Shown: positions 51,478 to 63,880 of the stretch, one piece after another
How positions within the stretch are numbered: the stretch's first letter is position 1
Layout of the letters: each line of letters opens with the position of its first letter
From: Dolomedes plantarius
Taxonomy: Eukaryota > Arthropoda > Arachnida > Araneae > Dolomedidae
Direction of reading: 5' to 3'
Assembly (NCBI GenBank): GCA_907164885.2
Contig: OU015501.1
Span: 20,796,631-20,860,630 of the forward strand
Length of the DNA stretch: 64,000 nt
Notes under the pieces: model-generated
Databases searched by the model: none
What the model was told of the DNA's origin: nothing
What the model saw: only the letters and a program-made list of their open reading frames with translations
Made by a program: the position numbers and the translations under genes

Positions 51478-51479
51478 TA

Positions 51480-52660
<1,181 letters not shown>

Positions 52661-53946
52661 TACATTGACCGTTGTATTTAATTTGAATGTACTCCGTAGC
52701 GAAGTACGGGTTTTCCGCTAGTATGATATAAAATATATTGTTAATAGTTATATTTTTTCTAAATGTGTAAAAATATTAAGTTCATCTGAAACCGCAAAGT
52801 ATTCAATATGTCAGCATTTCGGATTTCTCCCCGTAGGGTCCTAAATAGGGATTCAAGTCAGCTGACAATAACAACATAACTGTGCCTGTACACTTCGAAC
52901 CCTCTAGGCATGAGTCATCGAGCTGACACAACGAGAGCAGGAACAATTCGCCTCGCCTTTGAGCGTTCTATGAGTGTTTTGCTTTTACCCCTCTACTGTA
53001 CGGTGCGAGTTTTAGAAACTGTAAATAACTGCATAGAGCTAATACCGAGTCTGATTTACTGTGGGTATCAGCTGGGAAATAAAACAACTCCATCTAGTAT
53101 AACATTTATAGCGTAATTTTAACAGATATTTATTTAAATACGCACACATACATACTCTTAGTTAAAAAATTTCTGCTGCATACAAATAGTACTAAAATAG
53201 ATACTGAAAAACTTTTAGAGGCGACAAAGGACCATGGAAAACTTTTTTTTTTATTTCAACCAATTGCTACGAAATTTGTATACTTATAAAGTGTGTTTAG
53301 AAATGGAAATTCTAAATTTAAAAAAATCAGAATGTAATTAATTAAGATATTAATTAAAATGAGTTTGTTAATTACTCTATTTAAAAATGCTCCATGCGCA
53401 TTAATTTTTGTCTCAGATATATAATTTTCTCTCTTAAAGCTAGCTTTTCTCTCTTAATCAATATTGCTACTACTTAAAAAGTTAGTAGCAATATTTGATT
53501 TACAGTCATATTTATAAAAACTAGAAAAGGAAATCGATAAAAATAGGTCATTTTATGAAAAATTTTATCAAAAATTTTTTTTTATTGTAAAAATTTTAAG
53601 TTGTTTTAAATAGTATAATGAATGATTACTAAGCTTTCATTCTAACATTTATAATAATCATTTATGAAATTTTATGAAAATTCAAGAAAAATTATGACTT
53701 ATGGAACATTTTAAACTTACCGAAACGACATGAAAACTTGTTTTTGAGAAAATTGAATTAAAAGTTTTAATTTGACTAACTTTTCCATTGTTTACGTTCT
53801 CAAAAAAATACTTGTACTCGGTTAATAATGGTAGGATCACATACTTTTTTTTTACACTTAAAGCTGATGAGTTGCAGAATCATTTTCTTAAAGAAAAAAA
53901 AATCGTTTTGGGGACATATTTTTGTCCATCTGAAGGTCCATGCACC

Positions 53947-54204
53947 TTAAACATATCGCACCCCGGCAAGGAAAGTAACACAACTCAAAAATGCAGCATT
54001 TGAGGAAATAACTTAAAGAATACTATAAAGCTTGAACTAGCCTACAATAAAACTGATACAATTGCTCTCAGTGTGGACAAATTGCGAGATAGAGATGTGT
54101 CGTGCACGATGGGGGCACTTCATACAAATTTTTCAATGCCATAACCTCAAAATTGGCATTTTTTTGACTTGTGTCACTTTTCTTGCCCGGGTGCGATATG
54201 TTAA
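53947..54204. mobile_element. Small TTAA-flanked MITE
   Basis: TTAA-aCATATCGCACCCCGGCAAG at 53947 and the inverted CTTGCCCGGGTGCGATATG-TTAA ending at 54204 match over about 45 bases, including ACACAA..TCAAAAA further in. TTAA lies outside both arms, with one extra A on the left. It is 258 bp with no coding capacity, probably a piggyBac-type MITE. A 71-residue frame (53788-54003) overlaps the left arm and is not credible. Confidence 0.65.
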
Positions 54205-54442
54205 TACTATATCCAAAATTTACTAGCAAATAACTCTAACAGTTCTAAATCATCTACTGCTGTAGACGTAGTTTAAATCTAAGTAAACCTTTAAGTAAAT
54301 GCTGAGAATCACTGTGTCCAGTTTGACTGATTTGTAAACAAATTTGTACTGTGTAAACAGTGCTCATGATGATATTACATTTTCCTTACAGGGGTGGGAT
54401 AGCATGTATCCCAAGAATACGGGCTCAAGAATGATATATATA

Positions 54443-55452
54443 CACTGGAATCTCGATCTATCGTTTTCGAACTGAACTAAACGATGGATGCGGGAAAACG
54501 ATAGATTGCTGGAACATACAAAAATATATTAACATACCTTAAAGTTTGATATCCCTAAAATATATTTACTCACATACATAAATGCATACATACCGTAGTA
54601 TAACTGAAGATAAAATTACAAAGTTGTACTGAAATCCAAGATAATAATAATGAAAAAAGAAATACTCGTAGATACACAGTAATTTTGATTCAATAAAAGT
54701 ACTTAATCGTCGTTGTTTTTTTGGCGGTTTTCTTTCCACAAGTAAACAATAATTGTTTGTGTTGCAAATTGCATTCTTTCGGTATCGGTTATTGTGTGAG
54801 AATATAAAGAAGCGACAGCCGTGAATGTTTGTAACTAGAACCATTCCATTGCACTGGATGGGGGTCGACATAAGATCACCAGGAAGTTCTGCCTTCCGGG
54901 TGAAACATTCATCGGCCAGTGTAGAACTGCAGTAATCAGAAACTCCTCACATACTAGACCAAACACCAGGGTGCCTCCATCCCAAGGCCAAACAAAAAGC
55001 TGACTGTGAGCCATTGCTGATACGAACCGAAATGTTGAATAGTCGGTGAATTTGGAATGGGGTGCCGACAATAGGTACTCTCAGGGGCTAAAGAATTAAG
55101 GAACACCAACGACGAACAATAATGGGAGTCGGAAACCACGCTAAACAGGAGAGACAAAAATACGAGACCGTGTATCTCAAATGTTCTGCTCATTGTTTAA
55201 TTACAGCGTCATTCTAGCTCAATCCAGACATTATATTTCTGGTTCAGTTATTATGAAAAAATGATCGATCCGATAAATTAATGGAAAAGCTGCGATATTC
55301 TGAACGAATATTGCGGGAAATGATGGATCGAGGAACGATCCATGCGGTCTTTTTGCTTGTTTTCTACTGGAATTTATTCGGGACTGGGTGAAATAAACGA
55401 TACATACTGGAAACACGAATCGTTCGGCGAACAATCGATCGAGATTCCACTG
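54443..55452. mobile_element. Tigger/pogo-like non-autonomous element
   Basis: The left end CACTGGAATCTCGATCTATC and the inverted right end CAGTGGAATCTCGATCGATT share TGGAATCTCGATC, next to TA-repeat flanks. ACGATAGATTG/CGATCGAT-type words recur subterminally. The middle (54845-55200) is GC-richer and looks like foreign material, but no family is recognised. No transposase is readable. Confidence 0.62.
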
Positions 55453-55490
55453 ATATATATATATATATATATATATAGATCATATATATA

Positions 55491-56675
55491 CACTGAAGTG
55501 CCACTGAATTAGGGATACCTACCTAGTAACGAGGTTGGGCCTCCTCTGGCCTTGATAACGGCTGCCACACGACGAGGCATAGATTCAACAAGTTTCTGGA
55601 AACGTTCCACGGGAATGGCTTGCCAATATTGGCTAAAGCTGTCCATAATTCAGTAAGGTTCTTTGTGCTGTGGATGGCCTTTCAGGCCTTGTTCCAAAAC
55701 ATCCCAAAAGTGCTCAATAGGATTTAAGTCTGGGCTTCTAGGCGGCCAATTCATGACAGAGAAGTCAGAGGATGCTCATCAACCAGCCAGTAGCCAACCG
55801 GGACTTCTGAGAGGTTACAGTTGTCTTACTGGAAAACTCCATTACCGTGCGGATAACAGAACAGCATAAACGGATGGAGGTGATCACCCAGCAAACTCTA
55901 CGTACCCGAATGGCATTGAGTACGTACCGAATTGCATTGTGAAAAACACCCCCAGACCATGATTGAGCCACAATGCCCTTGTACAGCTTCCAGCCAGGCA
56001 TGCAGGATCCATAGCTTCATGAGCCTGACGCCATATTTTCAGCTCCCGTCGGGCGTTAAGTAGTCGGAATCGAGACCATCACTCCATGCTACTCGTTTCA
56101 GTCCTCTACACTCTGTGCTCTCTTGCCCAGGCAAGACCTGCAGCCCGATGGCGAGTATAGAGCAATGGTACTTGTCGTAGGTCGACGGCTCCCGAAAACC
56201 TACGGTGAAGCGAGCGTTGCAACAGTCCGTTTACTGACTGTACGACTGGCACCGTCATTAACTGGGTGGTAATTGAGCTAATGTTTGGCTTCGCTGGCTA
56301 CGTACAATACGCCTGAGCCGTCTCTCACCACGCACTGTCAGGCTAATTGTCCTTTGCCAGTTTGCCCGATCGCTAGTTTTTTTCCCACCATCCATGTATT
56401 CTGGTATACCTTGACCCTGTCGACCTTGAAAATCCTATCTGCTCTGACGATTTCGGAAATTGAATGGCCCATGCGTCACGCACCTACGATTGTCCGCGAT
56501 CGAGGTGTCCTAAATCAGTCAGTTTACCCATACTGGCAATTCCAACAACTAATTCAGAACAACCACAGTACGCGTTATATATGCAGTTACAACAGCGCCC
56601 TCACTTGCGCATACGTGATGCGCAGCGCAACACAATTTGCATAGGCTTTGCTATCCCTAATTCAGTGGCACTTAA

Positions 56676-56678
<3 letters not shown>
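55491..56678 (-). mobile_element. Tc1-like element, second family
   Basis: The ends CACTGAAGTGCCACTGAATT and the inverted copy CACTTAAGTGCCACTGAATT match over 27 bases with one difference (to AGGGATA). Both sit at TA (55489-55490 and 56679-56680). It is 1,188 bp with a decayed transposase on the minus strand. It is distinct in its ends from the Tc1 at 45212. Confidence 0.87.
55510..56510 (-). pseudogene. Tc1-like transposase pseudogene
   Basis: Pieces on the minus strand read: DLGHLDRGQS near 56510; RGERRLRRIVRSQRSQTLAQ in the second helix-turn-helix region; SRFRLLNARRELKIWRQAHE, where the first catalytic aspartate is damaged (EWWSRF in place of a DESRF-type motif); a DNC-like second-aspartate region (SSKTTVTSQKSRLATGWL in another frame); and SPDLNPIEHFWDVLEQGLKG for the glutamate. 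The tail is VESMPRRVAAVIKARGGPT. Stops and frameshifts are frequent, so it is much older than the Tc1 at 45212. Confidence 0.8.
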
Positions 56679-56722
<44 letters not shown>

Positions 56723-56725
<3 letters not shown>

Positions 56726-56760
56726 TGGAATCTCGATGGATCGTTTTCGGATCCATCGAG
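56723..56760. repeat. Collapsed Tigger-like end (hairpin)
   Basis: CAGTGGAATCTCGATGGATC, the same end as the element at 54443, runs straight into GTTTTCG and the inverted GATCCATCGAG. It looks like a copy in which nearly all the interior and the outer part of the right end were lost, leaving one hairpin. Confidence 0.55.
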
Positions 56761-56923
56761 CATATATCTATATATATTGTATATATAACATTATGTATAT
56801 GCATCTATCTATATATATGTATATATATAACTCCCTTAATGGCCGTTTTAGGAAGGGTGTATGAAATTTTTCCGTTCTAAAGAGGGGATCGGAAAAATGG
56901 GCCCCGTAACCTAAAGGTTAAGT

Positions 56924-57956
56924 AGATCACTACGGAATACTGATTCTTCGACAGTTGCTAGAACTTAAATTTAAGGCTATCCGGGACACATTTTAAATTT
57001 TTTTTTATTATGAGTTAGAATTTTGAATTTTTTCGTGATGGTAACCAATAATTTGTAAACAAAATCACATCGTAAAATTTCTCAGACGTTTTTAAAAAAT
57101 TTTTTTTAATTTAAAATTTTTAATAAAAGTGGGGTAATTTAAAATCGTTTTAACCTCGAAAATTCTATGTCGAATTTCAAAATTTTTTTCATTTAATTAA
57201 ACAGAAATATATAAATTTTCATTTTAATTCAACATTTTTTGTAAATATTAATTAACAAAAAATAAAAAATATTAGATGAAAAATTATAAAAAAATAATAT
57301 GTAACTTACTTTTAAAAAATCATATTTTCAAAAGTAAATACTTTTTCAAATTTACTGACATAGAATTAAAATAAAATAGTTGAAAAAAACATGTTACAAG
57401 TTTCAACCATTTATGTTTAACGGTTCTTGATTTATAACAATTTAAAGACGAGAAATGGGGAAAAAAAACCCATGCATACTGTAAAACGCACTTACAGGTT
57501 TAAACAACGATTGGCTACTATCAGAATGTTGCAAAAAAAAAAAAATAATAATAATTTCTCCTGTTCTAATTAAGATAGAAACATTATTTAAACGTCATTT
57601 TAAGCGTAAAAGAACTCAGAAATTTTTAATGCAATAATTTTTTTTTTTGAAAATTCGAACAATTTTGTCTCCTGGACCCCCTAAGTGCGAGTGTAATAAA
57701 TGTCTGCAATAGCAATGTTTCTGAAGCTGTAAGTGAAGGGTAATATATTTGCGCTGCAAAATGGGCGGTTAACATTAGCACTGTCGACGACATATACCTA
57801 TTTCTACCGGCTGGGACACTATCCACCTTTGTTTACTTGCGGTTTTGGCGATTTTAGCCTCAGACGCCATTCGCTGAACGACTTTCGTAACCGCCCGCAC
57901 ACAAGTGACGTCGGTCAGTTTCGTGTCATTTCAAATGCTTACTTTATTATTTTAGA
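56924..57956. other. AT-rich, then GC-richer non-coding DNA
   Basis: 56924-57640 is A/T-run-rich with no gene. 57660-57945 is GC- and CpG-richer with no convincing frame (149- and 66-residue frames overlap on opposite strands). It could be part of an older element or a regulatory region; nothing supports a specific call. Confidence 0.4.
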
Positions 57957-58313
57957 ACTGTGGCCCAGTTGGCATAGGCAGCGAGTCAGTGATCTGAGCG
58001 TCCCTGGTTCGATGCCGGTCTCTGACAAATCCACCGCCGTGTGCGCTAATGGAGGCTGGTACACGAAAAATCTGTCATGGCTGCGATGTCCTTCAAGTTC
58101 TCCAATTTACCTGTGGAGGTGCGGGGTCAAGTGCACCGGTCTCGTCACTGACTCGGTTCAAAATTACGGAATTGGTCCTTAGCCAAGTCAGACTCCTACC
58201 CTTGTGGTGCTATTCAAAACAGGAGCCACACCTTCATAGCCTATAGCCTTTGGGACTTGATCTGATGTTGCCGTCGGTCAAGTGGCATAAGCAACAACAA
58301 CAACAACATTCTT
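57957..58313 (+). mobile_element. tRNA-derived SINE with (CAA)n tail
   Basis: Box A TGGCCCAGTTGG (57961-57972) and box B GGTTCGATGCC (58006-58016) are excellent RNA polymerase III promoter matches, better than in the other copies. The body shares TCAGACTCCTACCCTTGTGG with the SINE at 7639. It ends GGCATAAGCAACAACAACAACAAC. The left flank carries ATTATTTTAGA (57946-57956). The same 11-mer is not found after this tail, but after a second tail at 59368. Confidence 0.82.
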
Positions 58314-59319
58314 TATGTCCCCAAAATGCATGTATCGTGTTTTTTCATGTATCTCCCACTTTTGCTTTATACATTATTCAATGTTTTATTTCCTTACTGC
58401 TGCTGTCATAATTGATGTGATTCGCAAGGATGACGTTCCCTGAAAATTTTCCTTTTCTTTCTAATCGTAACTAATATTTTATAACAACTGTCTCATTTGG
58501 TTAATATTTTGAGTGAAGTGCCAAATTTTGTCAGATGTTTTGAGCGGAGAATTCAAGATACAATTTTTTAATGTACTCGAATTTTGTAGAAGATTTATTT
58601 TTTAGATTAGCTTCTATGTAAGGATCACTATGAACTGTTTGAAAAAGTGTTTTAAAAATTTTAAATTTTTAAATTTAAAACATGTTTTGATTTATCTACT
58701 ATACCAATAACTTCATTTGCATATTTTTTCTTTCGCTTTTCCCAGAAAAGATCGAAATAAATTATCATCAGCATTTATAAAATTTTATTTATAAAATTTT
58801 CGATCACTTTAAAGGACAATAAAAAAATATCAGCGTAATTTTATCTTAGGGAACATATTTTCCCAGATTTTTCACAAAGCCAAATATAGAGAAAATATTT
58901 CAATAAAAAGGAAACAAAGAGACCCTGTACAAACTCTTATAGAGGTACCTTTGAAAGACTGTTAGATGTATCCTTTTATAAATGGTAATTCGGGGGAAAA
59001 ACCATTCGTAGACAAATAGGCTTAAAATACAAATATACCGCAGGATATGCACTAGGAGTAAAGCATGAAAATGTTGTTTCTGGCAGTGTATCCATCGCTG
59101 AAACACACGATTTTCGTTATTCAATTCTAAATGTTCTATAGTACGCATTAAGCCCAGAAATAGAAATGGTGGGTTTTTTGTGAATTTTGTGTGCTAGATT
59201 TCCTCTTAAATTGATAAGTTCCCAAGAATCACAACAGCAAAAAAGTATCAGATATTAGAGAGTACCATAAGAAAAAGTACTGAGATTTCTATGTAAGTAC
59301 AATGTTCTGCCCAATATCC
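58314..59319. other. AT-rich DNA between two SINE tails
   Basis: No gene recognised; an 82-residue minus-strand frame (58900-59148) matches nothing. The segment is enclosed by a SINE and a second copy of its 3' tail, see findings. Confidence 0.5.
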
Positions 59320-59368
59320 TTTTTGGACTTGATCTCATATTCTGTCGGTCAAGGGGCACAACAACAGC
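59320..59368 (+). mobile_element. SINE 3'-end fragment
   Basis: CTTTTTGGACTTGATCTCAT...CTGTCGGTCAAGGGGCACAACAACAGC corresponds to the last 50 bases of the SINE at 57957, including a short CAA tail. No head or body precedes it. ATTATTTTAGA follows at 59369-59379. Confidence 0.72.
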
Positions 59369-59379
59369 ATTATTTTAGA

Positions 59380-60495
59380 GTGTATTTTTTATTCAGTACT
59401 ACGTTGATATCTAAGCTCAATTAAAAAATGAATAGAGAGAAATCTAATCTAAAAATGTACCTGTGATCCTTAAAACTCTGCAGTTCAATGTGCAAAATCT
59501 ACATAAAGTATCTGCTCAAAGTACTATTTCTGAAACTAAATTTCAAATGAAAAAAATATTCACTCTATAAAATTTTCAAAAATATTATGAATTCCAATAG
59601 AGCATTTAAATGTAGAATTTAAAGACAACTATATGTAATCTTATTCCAAAGTTTTCTAAATTATTAGCTTAGTGGCAAAAATATTTATTATAACATAGGT
59701 GCAACATAATGAAAAACTACGTGTATCTCAATTCGAAAAATAATTGTATAGTAAAAATAAATCTAAAAATAAAAGTATTTATAATTAAATCCAAATTCAG
59801 CAGCAGTCGGTATTTCTGTAAACGTTTTAAACTCAGTCTGGAAAAAAACGTAAAAAATAAAATTTTGGATATTTATCGCAGGAAAAAAAAATCCAAAATA
59901 TCTTGAAAAAGATGCCTTTTTCAAAACTAAATATTTTAAATGATTCAAAGTTTAAAAATTCATCAGAAAACTGTAATTCGATTTTTAAAAAAGCTGAAAA
60001 TGACCAAGCCCAAATAAAACAATGAATCTCTGGTTAAGCGGGAAAGACGCAGTTCAGAAATCACGATAACGAAGTATTTATTGCCGGGCTTGGTGAAACG
60101 GGTTGAATGTCGTACTCAGTCCTTTCTACCAGAGTTAAATCCATTCAAAATGACTGGTTTGGTAACCCTAGTGTAAGGCTATTTTTGACAAATCAACAAA
60201 TGGAGCGTGTAATGACTAGGCTTGTTGGACAGTGGGATAAATGCCTCAATTACGACGATGGCCTTTTTTCACGCGATGGTAATACCATCAAACATAATTG
60301 CATTGGTTCGCTTTCATTCCACTCTTTTTTGTATATCCACGTATGTGATTTCTCTTATGTTCAGGGTTATTAGGATGACAGCACGGAGAAAAGTTTATTT
60401 GATACGATACACAAAACGTTTTGTGGTAGCAACTTGAATGTAGTACTATCTCTGTTCGAAGTATAAAATTAACTTTTTAGTGTTTTTTTAGCTAA
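59380..60495. other. AT-rich non-coding DNA
   Basis: No gene recognised. An 88-residue plus-strand frame (60107-60373) lies in slightly GC-richer DNA but matches no family I know. Confidence 0.5.
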
Positions 60496-60705
60496 CTAGC
60501 CGCTGCGCGACCAGCATGGTCGCTTTTGCAAAACAACTCAACTGGAAATAACATATGTAAGGAATGTTACCATTACCTGTCATCATAAATATACATTGTT
60601 AAGGGGCATTCTTCATAAACATCGTGATTAAAAAAATATGAATTTCCATTACTTCAGATCAGAGTTAAAGATAAGGCTGAGAAACCCAACACCAATGATT
60701 TTTAA

Positions 60706-60990
60706 AATTACATCCCCCTCTGTATGTACTATTTTTCAAAATTAATATATCTACACTTTATCATTACATCAAATAAGAAATCGTTGGGGAAATTTTTTTT
60801 CACTTTAAAAATGGAGTAAGAATTCAGTAAGTACTAAAATATAGTGTTAATTACATCACTCTCTGTATGTACTATTGTTCACAATTCAGATATATACACT
60901 TAATCACATCAAATAATAAATTGTTGGGAAAATTTCTTCCACTAATCAACTTATAAAATGGAGTAAAAATTCAGCAAGTACTGAAAAAAG
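60706..60990. repeat. Tandem duplication, two units of about 140 bp
   Basis: A unit containing CTCTGTATGTACTATTkTTCA, ATCAAATAAkAAATyGTTGG and AAAATGGAGTAArAATTCAG appears twice in direct orientation (about 60706-60842 and 60858-60990) with roughly 10% divergence. It lies inside the Helitron. Confidence 0.8.
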
Positions 60991-61211
60991 TGTAGAAAAT
61001 TAACTATTACTGTCTGTAGGTTGCTATGCCGGCGACGGTTAAGCCTAACCTCGCGATCATTTATGCTCTCTCTTTCACGCCTCTCTCTTAAGGAATTATT
61101 TCTTCTTCGCTTTCTTTTTTGAGACTGTTCCCAATTTTCACTTGATCGTTCAGCTCGCTTTCGAGCATTCCTGATTTCAGTGCGTAAATCCATGTTGACA
61201 CGCGGTTGCAA
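60951..61211 (-). CDS. Basic arginine-rich ORF, remnant of Helitron protein N-terminus
   Basis: The frame starts at 61211; the more likely start is the internal methionine at 61193 (MDLRTEIRNARKRAERS). It encodes a highly charged R/E/N-rich stretch, KRKRRRNNSLRERRERES followed by EVRLNRRRHSN, after which it becomes hydrophobic and probably runs into non-coding sequence. Helitron Rep-helicase proteins of arthropods often begin with such basic repeats (R..ET.EQRE-like), so a truncated N-terminus is the best guess. Composition is GC-richer than its surroundings. Translation is unproven. Confidence 0.45.
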   Translation of the reverse strand: MQPRVNMDLRTEIRNARKRAERSSENWEQSQKRKRRRNNSLRERRERESINDREVRLNRRRHSNLQTVIVNFLHFFQYLLNFYSIL

Positions 61212-61322
61212 ATTGCTGACGGCCGCTAATGTTTACATCTGGTAGTTGCGGCCGTTGCCATTCGGAGTGTAGAAATAGCGTCGATGTTTGTGCCGCATAC
61301 CTACACGTTTTATATATATAGA

Positions 61323-62893
61323 AAATAATAAATTATGGACATCGGAGTAAAACACCCTCACAATACATTGAATGAAAAAATTTAGATCCGACTAAACACA
61401 AGTGAGTTTCATACATTAAGTCTTCAAGATTAGAATCTACAAGACCGTATCATGATGTCCTGCACGTGTGCAAGCTTTCTGGAAATCGATATTTGAAAAA
61501 CAATTAAATGTATAAATTTTTCAGATTAAAATAGCGTAGTTATCTGAAGCGATACTTGAATATCAGTTAATTGTATAAATTTTTCATATTAAAATAGCTT
61601 AATTAATTTAATAATGCTTTAACTCCCAAATTGATAGTTGCAAATTTCTATGATACAGTTCATCGAACTTTAGTTCCAACTGGTACTGGTTTGAATACAA
61701 TAGTGTAGGGAAATAAAATATTATCCGCAAGTATATAAAGTTTCTTTTTACGATGGTGAATAAGCTACTGAAAATACTACTTGTATTAAAGATTTTTTGA
61801 GTTAAACTATTTTAAATTATTGATAAGGGCGATAACATCCAAAATAGTCATACTGCTTCCATGAAAGTATTTCTCTAAATGAAATCGTGTATCATTTTAC
61901 CAAATAGCTTTATTTAACCCAATATTGGACTTAAACATAGAGAATTTTCTTTCACTAGATAATTTTGTCTCATGATGTAGCATTACTCTAAGAAACCTTT
62001 ATAGTTCTGTTCAGGTAAATTACACACACATTCCTGCAAATGTGTATAATTACACTTAAAACATTCATACACATAGGGTATAAATTGTTTTTTAACCGTA
62101 AGTACCGTATCATTTCCGTGTCATTAACGTTATGGTCCGTATCATCGTTAAATTTTATATATATATAGCACAAATTCAATGCAAGGCTCTACTCCTCTAG
62201 GTTTTTTTTCATTTTTTTTCTCTGGAATTATACCTAAAACACCCTTACTGTACAAAGGAATTTAATCAATAAATGTTATGGATTGTTTCTGCGTTTCTCA
62301 TCCTCCCTTAAATGTATTTCTAATTTAAAGCTTTTATCTGCATTCTGAAAATATTTCTTCGTTAAAATGCTATTGATTACTCCAATAAAATGTGAAATTA
62401 TTTATGGATAAAGGTTTAATCTCCCCCCAATTTTCCCCTTTGTTTTTTATGTGTTCTTTGATGTGGCGTAATACTCAAGTACACATTTCATACACATTTC
62501 TAAATAATTTATTTACCATACTTATAAAATGAAAACACTACTAAGGAAAGTTATTGTAATGATTTTCACCAAAAAGTTCAAAGATAAGGAATGAATAACG
62601 TAACTGAAGTTTAGGAAAAATGCGTCCGGAAAAGAGGGCACCTTCAGTAACGCAGCACTTATCTATTTTAACTCCGCACTGTAAAATAATTCTCTTTTAA
62701 AATGATACATTCAATTAATGTTGAACAAATAATACATTTTGTAGTGATAATAATAGAAGTGTAAAAGTATTATAATTCGTAAGAAACAATTGGGCCTTAA
62801 AATGGAAATAATTTTATACTGAAACATAAAAGATAATATTTCTGTATGACATAACTTCGAACCTTGAGAACAAGAGTGGTGTATACTGTTTAT
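61323..62893. other. AT-rich non-coding DNA
   Basis: No gene or mobile element recognised. Near 61490-61600 a motif of the form ATCGATAyTTGAAwAwCArTTAA followed by TGTATAAATTTTTCA and TTAAAATAGC occurs twice, a weak local duplication. Confidence 0.5.
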
Positions 62894-62901
62894 ATTATAA
62901 G

Positions 62902-63409
62902 TAGGGATACGTAATTTTCGTAATTACGAAATAGATGCGAATAAATGCGAAATTTGCCGATATGAGCGAATAAATGCAAAAAGTATTTTTTTACTACTTT
63001 TCGGCGAAAACGCGGTGATAAACAGCTTTTTAAGCGAAATTAGGTAATAATACTAATAATTTATTAACATAATTGCTTATCTAAGACCATCCACGGTCTT
63101 TAACTGACAGATCTCACTCTCGAAATTCGCTTATTATTTATTGCTAAAGACTTAAGGGAATGGGAAGACTACTACAACGTTGGCTTTTAACTAAGAATTT
63201 TGATAATTACCTAACCAAATTGGAAAATTGGGATTCTTTTTAATGCGAATTTTTTTAATATTAATATATATATATTTGCAAAAAACATATATATGTTTAT
63301 ATATATATAAACATATATATGTTTTTTGCAAATAGATGCGAAATTTTATTTATTGTAATTTTGTTTTTTGAAATTTCGATATATTTTATGCGAAATTTAC
63401 GTACCCCTA
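62902..63409. mobile_element. hAT-type MITE with perfect target duplication
   Basis: The ends TAGGGATACGTAA and TTACGTACCCCTA are inverted. They are flanked by identical 8-mers ATTATAAG (62894-62901 and 63410-63417), the hAT target length. ATGCGAATAAATGCGAAATT-type words recur at both ends (GCGAAATTT near each terminus). It is 508 bp, has no transposase and contains a 58-bp perfect palindrome. The intact target duplication suggests a comparatively recent insertion. Confidence 0.85.
63275..63332. repeat. Perfect 58-bp palindrome
   Basis: TTTGCAAAAAACATATATAT... reads as its own reverse complement over 29 + 29 bases with no spacer. It lies inside the hAT MITE and is rich in TATA. It could extrude as a cruciform or serve as a hotspot for deletion. 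Confidence 0.95.
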
Positions 63410-63579
63410 ATTATAAGCAGAACAAGTGGTTCAAATATAACTAATGATACATCTATTTTACTGCCATTTTGAACTTGCAAGAGATGCACGTGTAGTGTTG
63501 CAAGAATATCTCTCTTAAAGAGAACATGTCCTCTTTTTTTATCTTTTGTTTCCTCTTTTTTTATCCTTAATTTTATCCT

Positions 63580-63818
63580 AGTGCTTGTGGTGGCCTTGTG
63601 GTACAGCGCGCTGGTTTTCGGTGTTGAGAGTGCTTAGATCGAATCCTGGCGTCGCGCCACGAAAAATGCCTCCGTTTGTATCGTCCCGTCATAGGGGGTA
63701 ATGCTGTCCGCCTATATGGTGCTCCCATAATAAAATGGACAGTAAACTGCGACGTAGTATAAGGGCATGTTTGACGACAAGTGCCACCGCTTAAAAAAAA
63801 TAATAAATAAATAAATTT
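63580..63818 (+). mobile_element. tRNA-derived SINE with A-rich tail
   Basis: Box A-like TGGCCTTGTGGT (63591-63602) is followed by ACAGCGCGCTGG, and box B-like AGATCGAATCC lies at 63636-63646. The body CCTCCGTTTGTATCGTCCC, ATAGGGGGTAATGCTG is shared with the SINE at 49677. The tail is A-rich with AAAT units (AAAAAAAATAATAAATAAAT). Its orientation places the head on the left. Confidence 0.8.
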
Positions 63819-63880
63819 TCCTTCATTTACATTATTCTAATATTTTTTTATACCTCAAAATTTTTCAGTATCATTTTTTA

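Larger units (their letters stand above)
60496..61322 (-). mobile_element. Helitron (third family) with ORF fragment, minus strand
   Basis: Read on the minus strand it begins TCTATATATATAAAACGTGT at 61322, the same type of start as the other two Helitrons. It ends with the hairpin GCGACCAtgcTGGTCGC, GCAGCGG and CTAG|T at 60496-60495. The length is 827 bp. It carries a short basic open frame near the 5' end and a tandem duplication in the middle. No Rep or helicase domain is present, so it is a deleted derivative. Confidence 0.8.

Noticed and set aside
57961..58016. Possible tRNA gene from good box A and box B
   Set aside because: The segment does not fold into a cloverleaf with an acceptor stem and continues into a SINE body with a (CAA)n tail. 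It is a SINE head.
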